This document shows positions 24,377-33,835 of a DNA stretch of 64,000 nucleotides, piece by piece. The number at the start of each line of letters is the position of its first letter. Position 1 is the stretch's first letter. The stretch is taken from positions 1,116,001 to 1,180,000 of the forward strand of contig NZ_CP078091.1 in the NCBI RefSeq assembly GCF_025917005.1, written 5' to 3'. The stretch is from Porphyrobacter sp. ULC335 (lineage in GTDB: Bacteria; Pseudomonadota; Alphaproteobacteria; Sphingomonadales; Sphingomonadaceae). The notes beneath the pieces were generated by a model. The model saw only the letters and a list, made by a program, of their open reading frames with translations, made no database searches and had not been told where the DNA came from. The translations under genes were made by a program, and so were the position numbers.

Positions 24377-26566
24377 ATGTCGAGACGGGGTGAGCAATTG
24401 CAGAACAAGGGCATGCGCGGAAAACGTCGTGCCGCGGCCGAGCGTTCCGACACGGCAAACGCCGGTTCGGGCACCGGCGCCGGCGGGTCGGGGCCGGAGA
24501 AGCCACGCTCGCGCTTTCGGTTATGGCTGAAGCGATTGTTTGTGTGGGGCGGCGCATTGGCGGTTCTCGGCCTTGTGTTCCTCGGCTTCGCAGTCGCCTT
24601 TGCCGCGTCCTCGCTGCCTGACTACCAGACACTCCAGGCAACTCAGCCGGGTCAGACCATTGTGGTGCGCGCACGTGACGGGCGCGAGCTGGTCGAGATC
24701 GGGCCGAGCTTCGGCGACTGGCTGGAATACAGCGAAATTCCCGAGAACATGACCAACGCGATGATCGCGGTGGAAGACAAGCGATTCCGCTCGCATATCG
24801 GCGTTGATCCGGTGCGTCTGACCGGCGCGCTTATCGAAGGCATAACCGGATCGCGCGCGCGGCTTGGCGGCACTTCGACGATAACGCAGCAGCTGGCGCG
24901 CAACCTGTTCCTCAACAATAACCGCTCGCTCGACCGCAAGGCGCGCGAGGCTGTGCTGGCGCTGGCGCTCGAATGGAAGTTCTCCAAGGAAGAGATTCTC
25001 GAGCTTTACCTCAACAAGGTCTATTTCGGCGGCGGGGCTTACGGCATCGATTCCGCCTCCCGCAAATTTTTCAGCCACCCCGCGACCGAACTCAACGTGG
25101 GCGAGGCAGCGATCATTGCCGGGCTGGTCAAGGCGCCCAGCCAGTATTCGCCGACTGCCGACGTGCAGGCAGCGGTGGACCGCGCCAGGGTGGTGCTCGG
25201 CCTGATGCGCGAGCAGGGCTATATCAACGCCGATCAGGCGAATGTCGATGTCAGCGCGGTGCAGCTCAAGGAGCAGGCCGGACAGAATTCGGTGCGCTAC
25301 TTCACTGATTGGGTGCTGCCGCAGCTCGATATCATCCTGCCCGAGACCTACGAACCGATCGAGGTGTGGACGACGCTCGACGTCGGGATGCAGCGCGCCG
25401 CGACCGCCGCGATCGAGTCCAATACGCCAAAGGGCGCACAGGGCGCGCTGGTCAGCCTTGACCGCGACGGGGCGATCCTCGCGATGGTCGGCGGCACCGA
25501 CTATGTCGCGAGCAACTATAACCGCGCCACCGCTTCACTGCGCCAGCCGGGTTCGGCATGGAAGCTGTTCGTCTATCTCTCCGCGCTGGAGGCGGGTTAC
25601 AAGCCCGAGGACAAGGTGGTCGACACGCCGGTCACGATCGACGGATGGACGCCGCGCAATTCCAATGGCCGCAATGTCGGCGAGACCGATCTGCGCACCG
25701 CCTTTGCCTATTCGATCAACACCGTTGCCGCGCAGCTTGGCAATGAAGTCGGGTTCGGGACGGTCGCGTCGATGGCGCGGCGGTTCGGGGTCAATTCGAA
25801 GATCGACACCAATCCCTCGATGGTGCTCGGTGCGTCCGAAATGCGGGTGATCGAGATGACGCAGGCCTTCGCCGGGATTTCCGCCAAGGGTACGCCTGTG
25901 GAGCCTTACGGCATCACCAAGGTGACCGGCGCGAGCGGCGAGGTGCTTTTCCGCCGCGAAGGCCAGCGCCAGTCGCCCGCCGTGCCCGACTACGTGGTGG
26001 CCGGAATCACCGATCTGCTGCAGGCAGCCGTGCAGACCGGTACAGGCCGCGCTGCCGATATTGGCAGGCCGGTGGCGGGCAAGACCGGCACCACTTCATC
26101 GAACAAGGACGGCTGGTTCATCGGCTTCTCCAGCGGGATCACCACCGGCGTGTGGATGGGCCGCGATGACGCCAAGGCGGTGCCTGGCCTTCAGGGCGGA
26201 CGTGCCCCGGCACAGGCCTTCGCATCCTATATGCGCTATGCCGTTAAGAGCCGCCCGGTCGAGGAATTCGACGTGACGCTCGAACTGCCCGAATGGCAGC
26301 TGGAGCCCGATCAGGAAGCGCTGTTCGGCGAGCCTGACGATTATTACTATATCGACGAACAGGGCAACATGGTCGAGCCCGGGCGGCGCGACCCCGATGG
26401 CGAGCCCTTCGATATCGAAGGCGAGCGCGGGCCGAATGCACCGCCGGCGGCCAGTCAGGACTTCCTTGAGGAAGCCACCGGCGGCACCCTGCCGCAGAAC
26501 CAGCGGCCCCAGCGAGAGCCGCGCCGTCCGCCGCCGCAGCCGGGCTTGAAGCCGTCTGATCAGTAG
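24377..26566 (+). CDS. Penicillin-binding protein 1A (glycosyltransferase/transpeptidase)
   Basis: A 729-residue class A PBP. A basic cytoplasmic tail and one membrane helix (residues about 52-78) come first. The glycosyltransferase domain follows, with the catalytic Glu in MIAVEDKRFRSHIGVD (Glu133) and GGTSTITQQLARNLFL. The transpeptidase domain has the SxxK motif PGSAWKLF (Ser393, Lys396), SIN near 448 and KTGTT near 570. The C-terminus is Pro/Arg-rich and probably disordered. It would polymerise and cross-link peptidoglycan in the periplasm. Start ATG 24377 with GGGCAGGGTGA upstream; ATG 24413 is an alternative. It converges with degP at a strong two-way terminator. Confidence 0.95.
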   Translation: MSRRGEQLQNKGMRGKRRAAAERSDTANAGSGTGAGGSGPEKPRSRFRLWLKRLFVWGGALAVLGLVFLGFAVAFAASSLPDYQTLQATQPGQTIVVRARDGRELVEIGPSFGDWLEYSEIPENMTNAMIAVEDKRFRSHIGVDPVRLTGALIEGITGSRARLGGTSTITQQLARNLFLNNNRSLDRKAREAVLALALEWKFSKEEILELYLNKVYFGGGAYGIDSASRKFFSHPATELNVGEAAIIAGLVKAPSQYSPTADVQAAVDRARVVLGLMREQGYINADQANVDVSAVQLKEQAGQNSVRYFTDWVLPQLDIILPETYEPIEVWTTLDVGMQRAATAAIESNTPKGAQGALVSLDRDGAILAMVGGTDYVASNYNRATASLRQPGSAWKLFVYLSALEAGYKPEDKVVDTPVTIDGWTPRNSNGRNVGETDLRTAFAYSINTVAAQLGNEVGFGTVASMARRFGVNSKIDTNPSMVLGASEMRVIEMTQAFAGISAKGTPVEPYGITKVTGASGEVLFRREGQRQSPAVPDYVVAGITDLLQAAVQTGTGRAADIGRPVAGKTGTTSSNKDGWFIGFSSGITTGVWMGRDDAKAVPGLQGGRAPAQAFASYMRYAVKSRPVEEFDVTLELPEWQLEPDQEALFGEPDDYYYIDEQGNMVEPGRRDPDGEPFDIEGERGPNAPPAASQDFLEEATGGTLPQNQRPQREPRRPPPQPGLKPSDQ

Positions 26567-26594
26567 CGGCTCAAGCGAGGATCGAGGCCAAACA

Positions 26595-26627
26595 AAAAGG
26601 CGCCGGGATCTGCTCCCGGCGCCTTTT
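26595..26627. terminator. Bidirectional rho-independent terminator
   Basis: Perfect 14-bp stem (AAAAGGCGCCGGGA, loop TCTGC, TCCCGGCGCCTTTT) with A and T tails on either side. It serves both the PBP1A gene from the left and degP from the right. Confidence 0.95.
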
Positions 26628-26661
26628 GTCTTGGCGGATTGTCGTGCCGCGCTGCGCCGGA

Positions 26662-28203
26662 TCAGCGCAGGCGAACCGCCACGAAGGCCGCCGGCGTGGT
26701 GCGGCGCTGGATGCGCAGCAGGATCGCCTCGCGCTTTTCGGCGACCGCGGCGTTGACCTGCGCCAGCAGCGCGTCGACCGTGGCGGTCGGCTGATAATTG
26801 GCGGACAGGATGATGTCCCCGCGGCGAAGGCCCTTGCGGGCTGCATCGCCGTTCGGATCGACCGTTGCGATGACCACACCCTGCGTTTCGACCGGAACCC
26901 CGAGCGAACGGGCAATCGCCGCGCTCATCGGCATCACCTGCATCCCGAGCTTCTGCTCGATCGTGCCGTCCGAGGTGCCGGGCGCCATCGGCTCCTCGGC
27001 ATCGGGATCGAAGGTCTGCGCTTGAGTCTGCAATTCCGCCTCGCTGGGGCGCTTGCCCAGCGTGACGTTGATGCTTACCCGCTGGCCTTCGCGCAGCACT
27101 TCAACCGGGACGGTCGTGCCCGGCTGGAGATTGGCGACGAGGAACGAGACAGTCTGTTCAGAGGTCACGTCCTTGCCGTTGACCTTGGTAAGGATGTCGC
27201 CCGACTTGAGCCCGGCCTTGGCGGCGGGGCTGTTGTCCTCGACCGTCTGCGCCAGTTCGCCGCGGCGCTTGGGCAGGCCAAGCGACAGCGCCAGATCCTC
27301 GTCGATCGGCTGCAGCCGAACGCCAAGATAACCGCGCTGGATTTCCTGGCCGCTGCGCAGCTTTTCGACGATCGGCGCGGCGATTTCGGCGGGGATCGCA
27401 AAGCCGATTCCGACGCTGCCGCCAGAAGGCGAGAAGATCGCGTTGTTGATGCCGATCACGTTGCCGCGCATGTCGAACAGCGGGCCGCCCGAATTGCCGC
27501 GGTTGATGCTGGCATCGGTCTGGAGATAGCGGTCATAGGCGCCGCCCTGGCCGGTGTTGCGATACACCGCCGAGATGATCCCGCTGGTCACCGTGCCGCC
27601 AAGGCCGAAGGGGTTGCCGATCGCCACCACCCACTCGCCCACGCGGGCCGAGCTCGAATCCCCGAACCGTACGAAGGGGAAGGTGCGGTTGGAGCGGATC
27701 TTCAGCACCGCAAGGTCTGAGGCGGCGTCGGCGCCGATCACGTCGGCTTCGTATTCGGTGCCATCGGAAAGGGTGATGGTGATCGATTCGAGCTTCGCGC
27801 GCGTATCCGGGGGCGAGATCACGTGGTTGTTGGTGACCACGATGCCATCGGCGGAGATGATGAAGCCCGATCCCAGCGACTGCGCTTCACGGGTCTGCGG
27901 CTGCGCGCCATTGCCGTCTCCGCCGCGGCGGTTGAACAGTTCGGCAAAGGGCGTGCCTGCGAAGGGGTTGTTCTGCACTTCGACCCGCTGGCGCGTGGCG
28001 ATGTTGACCACGGCCGGCTGCAACTGCGCGGTCAGATCGGCGAAGCTGGCCGGGGCGCCCGCAACCGGCACCACGCGGTCCATCACCGCACCATCGTTCT
28101 GCGCCACCTGCGCGCCCAGCGGCGATCCGGTGATCATCGAAATGGCAGCGCCGCCCACCAGCAGCGCGCTTGAAAGTCCATACACGTAGCGCACGTTGTT
28201 CAC
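26662..28203 (-). CDS. Do-family periplasmic serine protease DegP/HtrA
   Basis: A 513-residue protein started at GTG 28203 (GAGGAC upstream); the frame stays open to 28338 but adds no signal-like sequence. A signal/anchor segment (YGLSSALLVGGAAISMI) precedes the trypsin-like domain with catalytic His in VVTNNHVI (127), Asp in ASDLAVLKI (163) and Ser in INRGNSGGPLF (238). Two PDZ domains follow (GYLGVRLQP... and GMQVMPMSAAIARSLGV...). It degrades or refolds misfolded envelope proteins. hflC starts about 180 bp upstream on the same strand, so degP may share a transcript with hflK-hflC, a common order in alphaproteobacteria. Confidence 0.94.
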   Translation of the reverse strand: MNNVRYVYGLSSALLVGGAAISMITGSPLGAQVAQNDGAVMDRVVPVAGAPASFADLTAQLQPAVVNIATRQRVEVQNNPFAGTPFAELFNRRGGDGNGAQPQTREAQSLGSGFIISADGIVVTNNHVISPPDTRAKLESITITLSDGTEYEADVIGADAASDLAVLKIRSNRTFPFVRFGDSSSARVGEWVVAIGNPFGLGGTVTSGIISAVYRNTGQGGAYDRYLQTDASINRGNSGGPLFDMRGNVIGINNAIFSPSGGSVGIGFAIPAEIAAPIVEKLRSGQEIQRGYLGVRLQPIDEDLALSLGLPKRRGELAQTVEDNSPAAKAGLKSGDILTKVNGKDVTSEQTVSFLVANLQPGTTVPVEVLREGQRVSINVTLGKRPSEAELQTQAQTFDPDAEEPMAPGTSDGTIEQKLGMQVMPMSAAIARSLGVPVETQGVVIATVDPNGDAARKGLRRGDIILSANYQPTATVDALLAQVNAAVAEKREAILLRIQRRTTPAAFVAVRLR

Positions 28204-28379
28204 GTCCTCATGGTCCTTATCCTGTGCAGGAATGCGCGGGGTTGCCGCAGCGTTCCTCAAACCCTTGACGGAGCCAGCCGGGATGGCTGGTCTTCGCGCC
28301 CCAAATGCCCTTTCCGGGGCTGAACGCCGATTGAACATAGGTGTCGCCCATCGCCATCGGTTGGCGCTTGGTCGATTGC

Positions 28380-29225
28380 TCAGCGCTCGCCCTTGAACTG
28401 GCGGAAATACTCGCTGTCCTCCGACAGCACCATCGTGCTCTGGCCTTCGCCCGTCAGGAACGTCTGCCGGTAGCTCTGCATGGCGCGATAGAAGTCGTAG
28501 AACTTCGGGTCTTTTCCATAAGCTTCGGCATAGATGTTCGCGGCTTGCGCTGATGCTTCAGCCTGGATGATCTGCGCATCGCGCTGCCCCGCCGCACGAA
28601 TGGTAGCGGCTTCTTCCTGCCGGTCGGTCTCCATGCGGGTGAAGGCAGCATCAAGCGGGCGGCCTTCGGGAAGGTCAGCCGCCTTGATCCGCACGTCGAG
28701 CACCTGCGCACCGTAATTGCGCGCCTGCTTGTCGAGCGTTGCGGTGATGTTCGCCATCGCGGTCCCGCGTTCGGCATTGATCAGCGCCGAGAAGGGCCGC
28801 CGTCCCAGCTCCTGCCGCAGCACCGAAGTGAGGATCGGCAGCAACTGCGCTTCAAGCTGGCGTTCGGTCCCGGCCTTTTCGACCAGCTTGACCGGATCGA
28901 TGATGCGATATCGCGCATAGGCATCGACCTGCAGGCGCTGCTGATCGTTGGAGAGCACCTGCGTGCGCTCCATATCGAGATCGAGCACCCGGCGGTCGAT
29001 CATCCGCACTTCCTCGACAAAAGGAATGCGCGGCGCGATGCCCGCACCTGTCGATCCATAGGGCTTATCGGGTCGGAACTGGTTGATGACACGCACGGGT
29101 TCGCCCGTGCGAATCACGACCGCCTGATGGGTTTCAGGCACGATCACCATGCTCGAAAGCAGGGCAACCACCACCACGATCGCGCCGATGATCAGGCCCT
29201 TGGCGTTTTGGAATACGCTGTCCAT
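28380..29225 (-). CDS. hflC: HflC, modulator of the FtsH protease
   Basis: A 281-residue SPFH/prohibitin-domain protein with one N-terminal transmembrane helix (LIIGAIVVVVALLSSMVIV) and a large periplasmic part. EAVVIRTGEP-like HQAVVIRTGEPVRVINQ opens the SPFH domain; a coiled-coil-prone Ala/Glu/Arg helix (MRTDRQEEAATIRAAGQRDAQIIQAEASAQAANIYAEAYGKD) is typical of HflC. With HflK it forms a cage around FtsH in the inner membrane. It lies four bases downstream of hflK. Confidence 0.93.
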   Translation of the reverse strand: MDSVFQNAKGLIIGAIVVVVALLSSMVIVPETHQAVVIRTGEPVRVINQFRPDKPYGSTGAGIAPRIPFVEEVRMIDRRVLDLDMERTQVLSNDQQRLQVDAYARYRIIDPVKLVEKAGTERQLEAQLLPILTSVLRQELGRRPFSALINAERGTAMANITATLDKQARNYGAQVLDVRIKAADLPEGRPLDAAFTRMETDRQEEAATIRAAGQRDAQIIQAEASAQAANIYAEAYGKDPKFYDFYRAMQSYRQTFLTGEGQSTMVLSEDSEYFRQFKGER

Positions 29226-29229
29226 CGCC

Positions 29230-30339
29230 TCAGTTCCCCTGTGCCGGCGCGGCTTGCGCGGCGCGACGTTTGATTTCGGGAAGCGGCAAATAGGGTGTCA
29301 CATTGCCGGATTCGACGATGGTCTTGTCGGTCTTGGACAGGATCTGCTCCATGGTCTCGTAATAAAGGCGGCGGCGCGTCACTTCGGGCGCGAGCTTGTA
29401 TTCCTCGTAGATGTCGTTGAATTCGCTGGCGTCGCCTTGCGCGCGGGCGAGGACCTGCTGGGCCACTGCGCGCGAACGGTTGATGGCTGCGTCGGCGTCC
29501 TGCTGGGCGGAGGAGACGTCCTTGAAGGCCTCTTCCACGCGGCTCGGCGGATCGACCTTGTTGATTTCGATCCCCTGCACGCTGATGCCCGAACGATAGG
29601 CATCAAGCCGCGCCTGCATCGCCGCGCGAACATCCTGTTCAATCTCGGCGCGGCCTGCACCGGTCAAAACGGAATCGAGCTTCTGCCTGGCCACCGCCGC
29701 GCGCATCGCCGCCTCGCCGATCTCGAGCAGTGCGTTTCGCGGATCGGAGAGCTGGTATTTGTACAGTGCAAGGTCGGAGATGTTCCAGCGGATCAGGTAG
29801 CTCAGATCGACGAGGTTCTGGTCGCCGGTCAGGATCAGCTTTTCGGTCTTGGTGCCGGGCACCTCTTCAAGCCGTACCTGCGTCACGTTTTCCTTTTCGA
29901 CCATGTGGAGCGGCCAGGGTGCGGTGATGTTGGTACCGGAATCGAGCGTGTCGTAATATTTGCCGCCGAGCCAGGTGACCACCGCCTGTTCGCCCGGCTG
30001 GACGAAGTGGAAGCTTGTCACCGCCACCCACACAAGCGCGACGCCGCCAATGATCACCGGCAGCCAGCTTTTGCCATCGGGACGTTCGGGCAGGCGGAAC
30101 GTCGGGCCGCCGCCTCCGCCACCGGCGCGGCGCGGTCCTTCGGGGCCGCGGCTCTTGAAAATGTCCTCGATGCTGGCTGAACGCCGCTTGCCCGGCTCGC
30201 CGCTGCCCGGAAGCCACGGATTGCGCGGGCCGCCGCCATCGCCGCCGCTACCGCCTGCGCCGTCATCGCCCGATGACCCGTCGCCACCCGGCTCGTCGCC
30301 GTTACCGCCGCCGCCCCAGGGGTTGTTCTTACCAGCCAT
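29230..30339 (-). CDS. hflK: HflK, modulator of the FtsH protease
   Basis: A 369-residue protein started at ATG 30339 (AAGG about ten bases upstream); ATG 30387 in the same frame is an alternative. The N-terminus is a Gly/Asp/Pro-rich cytoplasmic segment (NNPWGGGGNGDEPGG...), a hallmark of HflK, followed by one membrane helix (WLPVIIGGVALVWVAVTSF), the SPFH domain (QPGEQAVVTWLGGKYYDTL) and a long helix. It pairs with HflC four bases downstream. The promoter lies in the 130-bp gap shared with the divergent mrp gene. Confidence 0.93.
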   Translation of the reverse strand: MAGKNNPWGGGGNGDEPGGDGSSGDDGAGGSGGDGGGPRNPWLPGSGEPGKRRSASIEDIFKSRGPEGPRRAGGGGGGPTFRLPERPDGKSWLPVIIGGVALVWVAVTSFHFVQPGEQAVVTWLGGKYYDTLDSGTNITAPWPLHMVEKENVTQVRLEEVPGTKTEKLILTGDQNLVDLSYLIRWNISDLALYKYQLSDPRNALLEIGEAAMRAAVARQKLDSVLTGAGRAEIEQDVRAAMQARLDAYRSGISVQGIEINKVDPPSRVEEAFKDVSSAQQDADAAINRSRAVAQQVLARAQGDASEFNDIYEEYKLAPEVTRRRLYYETMEQILSKTDKTIVESGNVTPYLPLPEIKRRAAQAAPAQGN

Positions 30340-30471
30340 GGCAAAGCCCTTAAGGCCCGCGCCAAGACGTTCTCTCCAGCCGTCCATACTCTGCATAAGG
30401 CAGTTATAGGCACGGGTTCTCGCGAAAAACAGGGGTTCGCTGCGTGATTTTGGTGTTAGAGGCGTGCCGAA

Positions 30472-31479
30472 ATGAACAACTCGCCCCAACCGCCCCGCCA
30501 GCCCGATGCCGAAGAGGCGCTCATCCGCGCTGCGCTGAGCCCTGAAATCAACCACCGCTTGCGATCTGCAAGGATCGTTTCGCGCCGCGCTGTGATCGTT
30601 GCCGAGGCAGGCGATCTGCCGGATTCCGGCCGCGCCGAGCTGGAAGCCGCGATCACTGCCGCGCTCCAGCCACTGCCGGAAATAGACGAGGTGCGCGTGG
30701 CGCTTATCGGAGAGCGGCGCCGACGCAGATTGATCGCAGTCGGATCGGGCAAGGGCGGAGTCGGCAAGTCGACGCTGACCACCAATCTCGCAGTCGCTCT
30801 GGCGAAGATGGGCCGCCGCGTCGGCGTGATCGATGGCGATATCTACGGCCCCTCGCAGCCCAAGCTGCTCAAGACCGAAGGGATCAAGCCCGCCGCCACG
30901 CCCGACGGCAAACAGCTTGTGGCGATCGATAGCCCCTACGGCGTCAAGGTGCTGTCGATGGGCCACATCGTCGCCCCGGGCAAAGCGCTGGCCTGGCGCG
31001 GGCCGATGACCGGCAAGGCGCTGACCCAGCTGGTCGATGCCGATTGGGGCGATACCGACCTGCTGCTGGTCGATCTTCCGCCGGGAACGGGCGATGTGCA
31101 GCTTTCGATGCTCTCGGCGCACAAGCCCGATGGCGCAGTGCTGGTGTCGACCCCGCAGGATCTCGCGCTGATCGATGCCGCGCGCGCCGGGCAACTCTTC
31201 GAACAGGGCGAGGTGCCGATCATCGGCCTGGTCGAGAACATGGCGGGATATTGCTGTCCCGAATGCGGGCATATCAGCGATCCCTTCGGCTCGGGCGGGG
31301 TGGAGAAATTCGCCGCTGCGCTGGAGATTCCGTTCCTCGGCCGCATTCCCCTGACGCTGGCAACCCGTATTGCGGGCGACAAGGGTGAGCCGCCTGCCGC
31401 GGGTGACGACGAGACCGCCGCGCCATTCCGCGCCATCGCGGAAAAGCTGTCCCGCTGGCTCGACACGGGGAAAACCTGA
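30472..31479 (+). CDS. Mrp/NBP35-type iron-sulfur cluster carrier ATPase
   Basis: A 335-residue P-loop ATPase. A short MIP18-like N-terminal domain is followed by the deviant Walker A SGKGGVGKSTLTTNLAVALA, DGDIYGPSQPKLL, LLLVDLPPGTGDVQLS and, near the C-terminus, the CxxC pair ENMAGYCCPECG that binds a bridging [4Fe-4S] cluster. It carries iron-sulfur clusters to target proteins in the cytoplasm. The next gene, a molybdopterin hydroxylase-like subunit, starts three bases later, so both are likely on one transcript. Confidence 0.93.
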   Translation: MNNSPQPPRQPDAEEALIRAALSPEINHRLRSARIVSRRAVIVAEAGDLPDSGRAELEAAITAALQPLPEIDEVRVALIGERRRRRLIAVGSGKGGVGKSTLTTNLAVALAKMGRRVGVIDGDIYGPSQPKLLKTEGIKPAATPDGKQLVAIDSPYGVKVLSMGHIVAPGKALAWRGPMTGKALTQLVDADWGDTDLLLVDLPPGTGDVQLSMLSAHKPDGAVLVSTPQDLALIDAARAGQLFEQGEVPIIGLVENMAGYCCPECGHISDPFGSGGVEKFAAALEIPFLGRIPLTLATRIAGDKGEPPAAGDDETAAPFRAIAEKLSRWLDTGKT

Positions 31480-31482
31480 CCG

Positions 31483-33756
31483 ATGGCGGTAACGCGGCGC
31501 GGGTTGCTGGTGGGGGCGGCGGCGGGCGGCGGGCTCGTGGTCGCCTGGTGGCTGATGCCGCGCAATTACCGCACCCCGCTGATCGCGGCGACAGGCGAGC
31601 ATATCTTCGGGGCGTGGCTCAAGATTGCGACCGATGGCGTGGTCACCGTCGCGGTGCCGCAGCTCGAGATGGGTCAGGGGATCACCACGATCCTGCCGCA
31701 GATCGTCGCCTATGAACTGGGTGCAGACTGGCGGCAGGTCGCGGTCGAGCCTGCGCCGATTTCAGGCATCTATGCCAATCTTCCGCTGGCGAAGAAGTGG
31801 ATGGCCCTGTGGGACCCTAGCTTCACCGGACTGTCTGCCGCAACCGACGACTTGATCGCGGCGCGTTTTGCCGGATCGCAGCGCTTCAACGCGACCGCCG
31901 GAGGCACTTCGCTCGAAGCCTATGAACTGCCTTGCCGCGAAGCCGCTGCCGCCGCGCGGGCGATGCTGGCGCAGGAAGCCGCCTCGCGCTGGGGCGTCGC
32001 CTGGGAGGAATGCGAGGTCGAGAACGGCTTTGTCACCCACGGAACCCAGCGCGCCAGCTTTGGCGAACTGGCCGAGGCGGCGGCGGAATACACGCCGCCC
32101 GATCCTCCGCCGCTGCGCCCCGAGCCTCCGCGTGAAAAGCCGCTGCCCGCCGATGTCGACGGCGCGCCGGCCTATCCGCGCATCGATCTGCCTTCCAAGG
32201 TTGATGGCTCCTACCGCTTTGCCGGCGATGTGCGCCTGCCCGGCATGGTGTTCGCCTCAATCCGCCACGGGCAGATCGGCGCTTCGGAGCTTTCCGGGTT
32301 CAACCGCGATGCTGCCGCCGGGATCAGGGGCCTCGCCGGGATCGTCGAGAGCAAGCGCTGGCTGGCGGTGGCCGCCGACACATGGTGGAGCGCGGAGACC
32401 GCGCTCGCCGCGATGAAGCCGCGTTTCAAGACCACTGGCGCGGTCAGCAGCACCGATATCGCCGCGCGGCTCGATGCCGTGCTGACCGCGGGCGAGGCGC
32501 ATGTCATCGCCGAGACCGGCTATGGCGGCGATGCGCTCCAGCGGGTCGATATCGGACGGCGCTACGAGGTCGAGCCGACATACGCCGCCCCGCTTGAAAC
32601 TGCGACCGCAACGGCGCGATACGCGGACGGGCGGCTGGACCTGTGGATCGCCACCCAGGCGCCCGAACAGGCGCGCATCGCCGCCGCGCGCGCGATCGGC
32701 ATTCCGACCGAGGATGTCGCGCTTTACCCCATGCCCGCCGGTGGCAGCTTCGACGCGCGGCTCGAGCATGACCACGCCATCGAGATCGCGCTCATCGCCA
32801 AGGAGCTGGGGCGTCCGGTGCAGCTCACCTGGCCGCGCCGTGACGAGCTGATCCGCGCCCGTCCGCGTGCCCCGGCCTGGCTGCTGCTCGGCGCACAACT
32901 TGCCAAGGGTGGAGACGGCGCGATTGACGCCATGCGCATCCGCATCGCCACGCCGCCCGCCGCGCTGGAGTTCGGCAAGCGATTGTTCGGCAACCTCACC
33001 AGCATGGCCGCGATCCGCGAGACCAGCGGCGAACCCGATCCGCTCGCCTGCGAGGGCGCTGTCCCGCCCTATCAGCTGCCCGCGCTGCTGGTGGAGCATG
33101 TGCCGGTGGAGATCGGCCTTCCGGTCGGGCGGGTGCGCGGCAACGCCCACGGGCCGACGATCTTCGCCATCGAAAGCTTCATCGACGAGATCGCTGCCAA
33201 GAATAAGCGCGAGCCATTGTCGTTCCGCATGTCGATGCTTGGCAGCGATGTGCGGCTGGCCGCCTGTCTCCAGCGCGCGGCACAGCTTGCCGGGTGGGAC
33301 GGCGGCGCTGACCAGAGCGGGCAGGGCATCGCCTGCGCCCGTATCGGCGAAGGGCCGGAAGCCGCGCGCATCGCCTGCGTCGCCACTGCGCGCCAAGGCG
33401 AAGGCGGCGTGCGCGTCATCCGCCTTTCGGCAGCGGCGGATATCGGCCGGATCGTCAATCACGACATTGCCCGCCAGCAGATCGAGGGCGGTCTGGTGTT
33501 CGGTATCGGCATTGCCCTTGGCAACGCGGTGCAGCTACGCGGCGGGCTGCCCGATGCAGCTGACGACAACGCGATGGGCCTGCCCACGCTGGCCGATTGC
33601 CCCGAGATGCGGATCGAATTCATCGCCAGTGAGGCACCGCCTGCCGATCCGGGGGAGCTTGGCGCGGTGGTTGCCCCGCCCGCGATTGCCAATGCGCTTT
33701 ATTCGGCTACAGGCTTGCGACTGAGACGACTGCCCCTACTTTCGGACGGCATATGA
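31483..33756 (+). CDS. Molybdopterin-binding subunit of a xanthine dehydrogenase-family enzyme, Tat exported
   Basis: A 757-residue protein of the isoquinoline 1-oxidoreductase beta-subunit (IorB) type. The N-terminus has a twin-arginine signal (TRRGLLVGAAAGGGLVVAWWL). The body shows VPQLEMGQGITTILPQIVAYELGADW, ATAGGTSLEAY-like TAGGTSLEAYELPCREAAAAARAML, DLPSKVDGSYRFAGDVRLPGMVFA and GRIVNHDIARQQIEGGLVFGIG, the usual cofactor-binding blocks. Enzymes of this type normally need a small [2Fe-2S] partner, and none is encoded next to it. It follows mrp by three bases; Mrp might serve cluster supply of a partner encoded elsewhere. Substrate unknown; aldehyde or N-heterocycle oxidation is the family range. 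Confidence 0.85.
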   Translation: MAVTRRGLLVGAAAGGGLVVAWWLMPRNYRTPLIAATGEHIFGAWLKIATDGVVTVAVPQLEMGQGITTILPQIVAYELGADWRQVAVEPAPISGIYANLPLAKKWMALWDPSFTGLSAATDDLIAARFAGSQRFNATAGGTSLEAYELPCREAAAAARAMLAQEAASRWGVAWEECEVENGFVTHGTQRASFGELAEAAAEYTPPDPPPLRPEPPREKPLPADVDGAPAYPRIDLPSKVDGSYRFAGDVRLPGMVFASIRHGQIGASELSGFNRDAAAGIRGLAGIVESKRWLAVAADTWWSAETALAAMKPRFKTTGAVSSTDIAARLDAVLTAGEAHVIAETGYGGDALQRVDIGRRYEVEPTYAAPLETATATARYADGRLDLWIATQAPEQARIAAARAIGIPTEDVALYPMPAGGSFDARLEHDHAIEIALIAKELGRPVQLTWPRRDELIRARPRAPAWLLLGAQLAKGGDGAIDAMRIRIATPPAALEFGKRLFGNLTSMAAIRETSGEPDPLACEGAVPPYQLPALLVEHVPVEIGLPVGRVRGNAHGPTIFAIESFIDEIAAKNKREPLSFRMSMLGSDVRLAACLQRAAQLAGWDGGADQSGQGIACARIGEGPEAARIACVATARQGEGGVRVIRLSAAADIGRIVNHDIARQQIEGGLVFGIGIALGNAVQLRGGLPDAADDNAMGLPTLADCPEMRIEFIASEAPPADPGELGAVVAPPAIANALYSATGLRLRRLPLLSDGI

Positions 33757-33835
33757 TCCCGACAAATTTGCAACATTCGCGCCGGGTCAGCCGCTTTGCC
33801 CGGAAACGAAACGCCTGCCGACCGTTAGGCGGGCT

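Noticed and set aside
30340-31602. Extension of the hflK frame to 790 codons
   Set aside because: The added part is antisense to mrp; hflK has a good start at 30339 with a ribosome site.
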